From Apis mellifera (taxonomy: Eukaryota; Arthropoda; Insecta; Hymenoptera; Apidae): DNA of 64,000 nucleotides. The position numbers and the translations under genes are program-made. Position 1 is the first letter of the stretch. The number at the start of each line of letters is the position of its first letter. Below are positions 60,404 to 64,000 of this stretch, in pieces. The DNA is taken from contig NC_037638.1 in NCBI RefSeq assembly GCF_003254395.2, forward strand, positions 17,407,086-17,471,085, in the 5' to 3' direction. Below the pieces are notes generated by a model. It was given only the letters and a program-made list of their open reading frames with translations. It did no database searches and was not told where the DNA came from.

Positions 60404-60740
60404 CTGGGCTAAATGATAACTTCAAAGTTTTTTTAAAATATAAGTTGAAAGAAATTGGAATAAGCTGTTGAGAAAGTATTACAAACTTTGTATTTTAAAT
60501 TTGGCAAAATCCGAATAAAGTTTTAGTCTCCATTTGTATATTTAATTCCACGAATTCATCGCATGTGGCAAGTTTTCTTTCTTTTAAGAAAAAAGGGAAA
60601 TCTTGATAATGAAATTAGGAAAAAATTAAAACTAACAACTTGGAAAATAATTGATTAATTCTTCTTTCTTATTGCTATGAAATATTTTTTATTTTCTCAC
60701 TCTTCGACGATCATTCTTTACTTTCATTTTCTAATTTCAG

Positions 60741-60908
60741 CTTCATAAGCAAGTATCCTCGAATCGAATTAGAGCAATTGGGGAGTTATCGGTCGTCGCG
60801 GAGCAAAGTCGAGAGAACAAAGGCCGTATCCCCAAGAGTTTTGGAATGAAGGAAGTTCAAGATACAGGAAACAATATCGGGTGTGTATATGGAAATCATG
60901 GGATATAA
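60741..60908 (+). CDS. candidate exon, 55 open codons
   Basis: A strong plus-strand acceptor (CTTTCATTTTCTAATTTCAG) ends at 60740. The first frame is open for 55 codons to a TAA at 60906. It starts LHKQVSSNRIRAIGELSVVA, continues EQSRENKGRIPKS and ends CVYGNHGI: balanced and charged, with no low complexity. A CGG/GTGTGT donor-like site at 60880/60881 would give a 140-nt internal exon. A second frame is open for 35 codons (KYPRIELEQLGSYRSSRSK inside). No family recognised. One of the better exon candidates here, but unconfirmed. Confidence 0.28.
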   Translation, partial: LHKQVSSNRIRAIGELSVVAEQSRENKGRIPKSFGMKEVQDTGNNIGCVYGNHGI

Positions 60909-61420
60909 ATGGATAGTTGGCCAACGAATGGATAAGATGTTGCGTTAGGATTTCGAAGGAGCGAGAAAATTAAAGGGAACTTCGAATCTTTTTGAGACGA
61001 AGAGAGAGAAACAAATGGAAATCGAGGATTATATTAGATCTGTGGAAAATTTAGCTCTGATCGAAATTCCTTCTACTTCAAATATAAAAACTAACTAACA
61101 AAATAAGCATAAAACAATTAACGTAATTCCTACATTTCAAATTATGCTTTATTATAATAAATTAATTATAATAAATTAAATGTCATCCGTTTCAAAATGA
61201 ATTTATCTTAAATTTTTTCAAACTATCTTATCCTCAAACTTTAACATATTTTAACATATTTCATTCTAATTTAAAATATATATTTTATCTATCTAGACGC
61301 GGATGAATATATTATAACTTGCAAGAAAAAAAATTTCCATTCTATCGATTTAACTTCAACTTTATTATTGAATATTTTAAATTTCACTCTGGCGTAATTA
61401 TTATACATTATAACAAACCA
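60909..61420. other. AT-rich stretch, no gene
   Basis: 60909-61040 is purine-rich and mixed; 61061-61420 is AT-rich. Nothing supported. Confidence 0.5.
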
Positions 61421-61730
61421 TCGGATATTAAACAGTCATCGATAAGGGCGCAAATGGTTTTTTCGAGACAATAAGGGTGCAATTCGCGGGACAAAAGCGT
61501 CGCGAAATCTCGTGGACAAAAGACGGAACAATAGATGTCTCCCTTTTCCGTCATATCAGCTCGGGCAACGCTCGTACACGCTCCTATCAGCGCGGTCCAT
61601 GCAAGCGTGAAGCCGATTTTTATTCCTGGTCGGAGGAATCGACGATGATGGCCACCTCATACTTGATTCCGATCCGAATGCATCCTGTTGTGCTTCTATT
61701 CTGATTGATTTTCAATCGATTGAATCGTGT
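61421..61730. other. GC-richer island
   Basis: CpG-containing sequence with a 75-codon plus frame (61477-61704), starting QFAGQKRREISWTKDG and ending in TGA. It has no ATG at the upstream end and no splice site in support; not recognised. Confidence 0.3.
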
Positions 61731-63080
61731 GGAAGAATTTGAAAGTATTGATTTTTAAAATGAATGACATCAATACTTGTAATTAGTCGAAATTTGTACA
61801 TGTATATCAATTATGAAGAAAAGGATTATAAAGAATTATGGTTAAAAAGATTGAATAAATAATGGATAATGATTAAACAAGTTTGAATAGTTTGTTGAAG
61901 TTTCTTTGGAAGTCGTATTAAGTGATTATATCGTGTATGTGGATCATGTAGTTAATAGTTGATAAAGAAGATACGATAATGAAAATGTGTATAATTTGGA
62001 GAAATATAATAAAGATAAGAGAAATATGAAAATTTAGAAATTACCAAATGGAAAAGCTTATATAAAGATTTTAAATAGACGCAAAAAGAGTAATTGCAAG
62101 ATTTGTGCAATAATAATAATAATAAATATGAATAGCAAAAAAAAATGATTTATTATTATATATTTAAAATGTTTGCATATTAGTTTGTACGGATATCTAT
62201 ATAATAAAATGGTTTTAAATTTGGAATAATAGACTCGCAGATATAAAAAAAAGAAAAATGTGATAAAATATAATTAAGTAAATATAATTTGTGAATTAGT
62301 TGGATATTCATATTCAAAAATTTATATTGAAATTTCTAAAATTTACATTGAAAAATTTAATCTGAAATGTTATATTCTGTTTACGAAAATTATATAATGT
62401 GTAGTAATATTTTAAATATATAATATTGATAGAGTTAATTTAATTCAAGAAATATATTGAATATTGATAATATTTGAATTCAAAAAAAGTTCAAGAATTT
62501 TAATATTTAGAAAAGCACAATATTATAATAAAACACTACTTCACAATTATATAAAATAATATAATATAATTAATAATATGTATTAATAAAATATGTAATC
62601 AAAATTACATGCAAATGATAATAATTTGAAATTTTAAGTGCGAAATATACAACATTTATAATAATAAAATAATATGATGAATATAGAGAAATAAAAAAAA
62701 GTTCTTGTAATGATATATTTTTTTTACATTACATTTATAATAAATTACATAAAGTGTTTTAATAAAATAATTTAAAAATTGAATAATATAAATAACAATC
62801 CTACAAACTTGATATTAAATATACATACCATTATTAATAAAAATGCTGTTGAAACATTGATATAAATATCAATATCCATTTTTAAATCTTCAGTTTGAAA
62901 AAAAAACATGAAAAACACAAAAAAAATTTTAAATTATATAAACTTCTCTCACGAATGAAGAATTCATAATCTGAAAAACACTTAAAATACAAAATAATCA
63001 TCTCGATTCATTAAACATTATTAAATGATACGTAGAATGATAAAACGCAAATAAAATTGAAATAAAATCAACGTATTTCA
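61731..63080. other. extremely AT-rich stretch
   Basis: The most AT-rich part of the window, with (TAA)n at 62109-62125, many AATAAA words and an octamer at 62609-62616. No gene. Such DNA is often late-replicating or scaffold-attached, but nothing here shows it. Confidence 0.55.
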
Positions 63081-63560
63081 ACGTATTTCGATATAAAAAT
63101 TCGAAACGAGATTATCTTGGATTCAACTGATCGTGACACGATATCTCTGTACAATTCCTTTATTACATCCAATGATACACCACAGTTACATACAGCCATT
63201 CAAATATAATATTCGCCATCGTTCGTCGAAACCCTGAAGAAAAATTCTTTCTTCTCCTTCCCCTTAAAAATTCCGCTTCAGCGCGTTTACCAGGAATTTG
63301 CATTTTCAACTTCTGTGAGAACTTTTACCAGAGAGTTCAAATCTTCACGATGTTCCGGTTGCAGTCGTGCATCACGACTAGAAGTTCCGGTAGCTCGCGC
63401 GCGCCAAGACAATGGCCTCCTGTCTCGATTTCTGTGCATACCAATGAAAGTCGCAATCTTTTTCAACGACGAATTTTCATCCTCGATTGCATTCCTAACG
63501 TTAAATCTGTGCTCGAAAGACCGATCTGAAGAAAAATACGCAAGTTGCAGATCTCTCTCT
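63081..63560. other. GC-richer island
   Basis: Mixed sequence with octamer ATTTGCAT at 63296-63303 and a plus frame at 63315-63638 (107 codons, no ATG at its upstream end) whose last third is translated poly-T. On the minus strand TTCTCACAG and CTG/GTAAAC bracket 25 open nt near 63291-63315. None is convincing. Confidence 0.3.
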
Positions 63561-64000
63561 TTTTTTTTTCTTCCAATTTTCAGTTCTCGATTTCACGAAT
63601 CAATTTTATTATTTTTTTTCTTTTTTTCATTTTTTTGAGTGTTTAGACATATAGCAATGTAAAGCATAGCGAAAACACAAGCGCAATCATTAGAATTTTA
63701 TTTTGTTAACGGGAAGTGCAGATCGCAATCGAGATCGATCTTATTCGATTTTCTCAGACGCATGATTCGTTCCTCTTTTTTTTTTTTGAGAGAGAGAATT
63801 TTATCTGTATTTTTTTCTTTGTTTTTTTCTTTTTTTTGTCAGTACAAAAATGGAAATACGTGTGGATTTTTTTTCCTTTTTAATAATCTAATAGATTCGA
63901 TTGTTAAATGATTACAATTTTCGAAAAGCTATATATATATATATATATATATATAAATATGTATATGTATACGCTGTAAATGCTCGAAAAAGTGAAATCT
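63561..64000. repeat. low-complexity end: T runs, GA and TA repeats
   Basis: T-rich tracts at 63559-63569 and 63610-63637, T12 followed by (GA)n at 63776-63796, and a 26-base TA microsatellite at 63930-63955. A short mixed segment lies at 63650-63770. No gene seen. Confidence 0.85.

Noticed and set aside
1..64000. Known insect microRNAs (let-7, bantam, miR-1, miR-2, miR-9, miR-124 and others)
   Set aside because: None of the mature sequences I remember was found by reading both strands; an exhaustive search was not possible.
1..64000. Mariner or other DNA transposon remains
   Set aside because: No terminal inverted repeats of suitable length and no DDE-type peptide fragments recognised.

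Overview
This is eukaryotic, AT-rich DNA (roughly 70% A+T or more by eye; not computed). CpG dinucleotides are frequent and not depleted. I see no recognisable transposon, rRNA, tRNA or CRISPR array and no long gene-sized open reading frame. The pattern is long AT-rich stretches with poly-A/T runs and TA microsatellites, broken every 1-4 kb by 200-500 bp GC-richer, CpG-containing islands. It fits a hymenopteran insect genome, most like a honey bee (Apis). That assignment is an inference from composition, not from an identified gene.

I could not recognise any known protein family. The window is most simply read as intergenic DNA or giant-intron DNA, perhaps near a developmental or neural gene. 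What it offers instead are (i) a few exon-like segments where an open frame meets a good splice signal: minus strand at 14.2, 29.7, 35.5, 47.0, 51.8, 53.6 and 58.2 kb, plus strand at 34.0, 41.2 and 60.7 kb; (ii) unassigned ORFs of about 90-146 codons, mostly inside the GC-richer islands, where stop codons are rarer; (iii) a 1.8 kb complex stretch at 40.3-42.1 kb that resembles an untranslated region. All are low-confidence candidates.

Layout: 0-10 kb is AT-rich with islands near 0.8-1.1, 2.6-2.9, 4.6-5.0, 5.7-6.2 and 8.3-8.6 kb and a degenerate purine-rich repeat at 3.0-3.3 kb. 10-30 kb holds the densest series of islands (10.1, 12.1-12.5, 14.2-14.5, 15.6-15.9, 16.7, 17.5-18.0, 18.3, 19.7, 20.5-22.4, 23.0-23.4, 24.7-25.1, 25.5-26.0, 26.5-27.1, 28.8-29.2 kb). 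30-40 kb is mostly AT-rich with islands at 30.4, 32.4, 33.9-34.2, 35.5, 38.2-38.9 and 39.3-39.9 kb. 40.3-42.1 kb is the UTR-like block. 42-51 kb is AT-rich. 51.5-61.7 kb has islands at 51.5, 53.7, 55.5, 58.2, 60.1, 60.8 and 61.5 kb, a polypurine tract and a tandem repeat. 61.7-63.1 kb is extremely AT-rich.

The best-supported observations are repeats and short inverted repeats read directly from the sequence, and an apparent excess of the octamer ATGCAAAT/ATTTGCAT, including a perfect palindrome one base from the PORE element bound by POU-domain dimers. No undescribed genetic system is demonstrated here.
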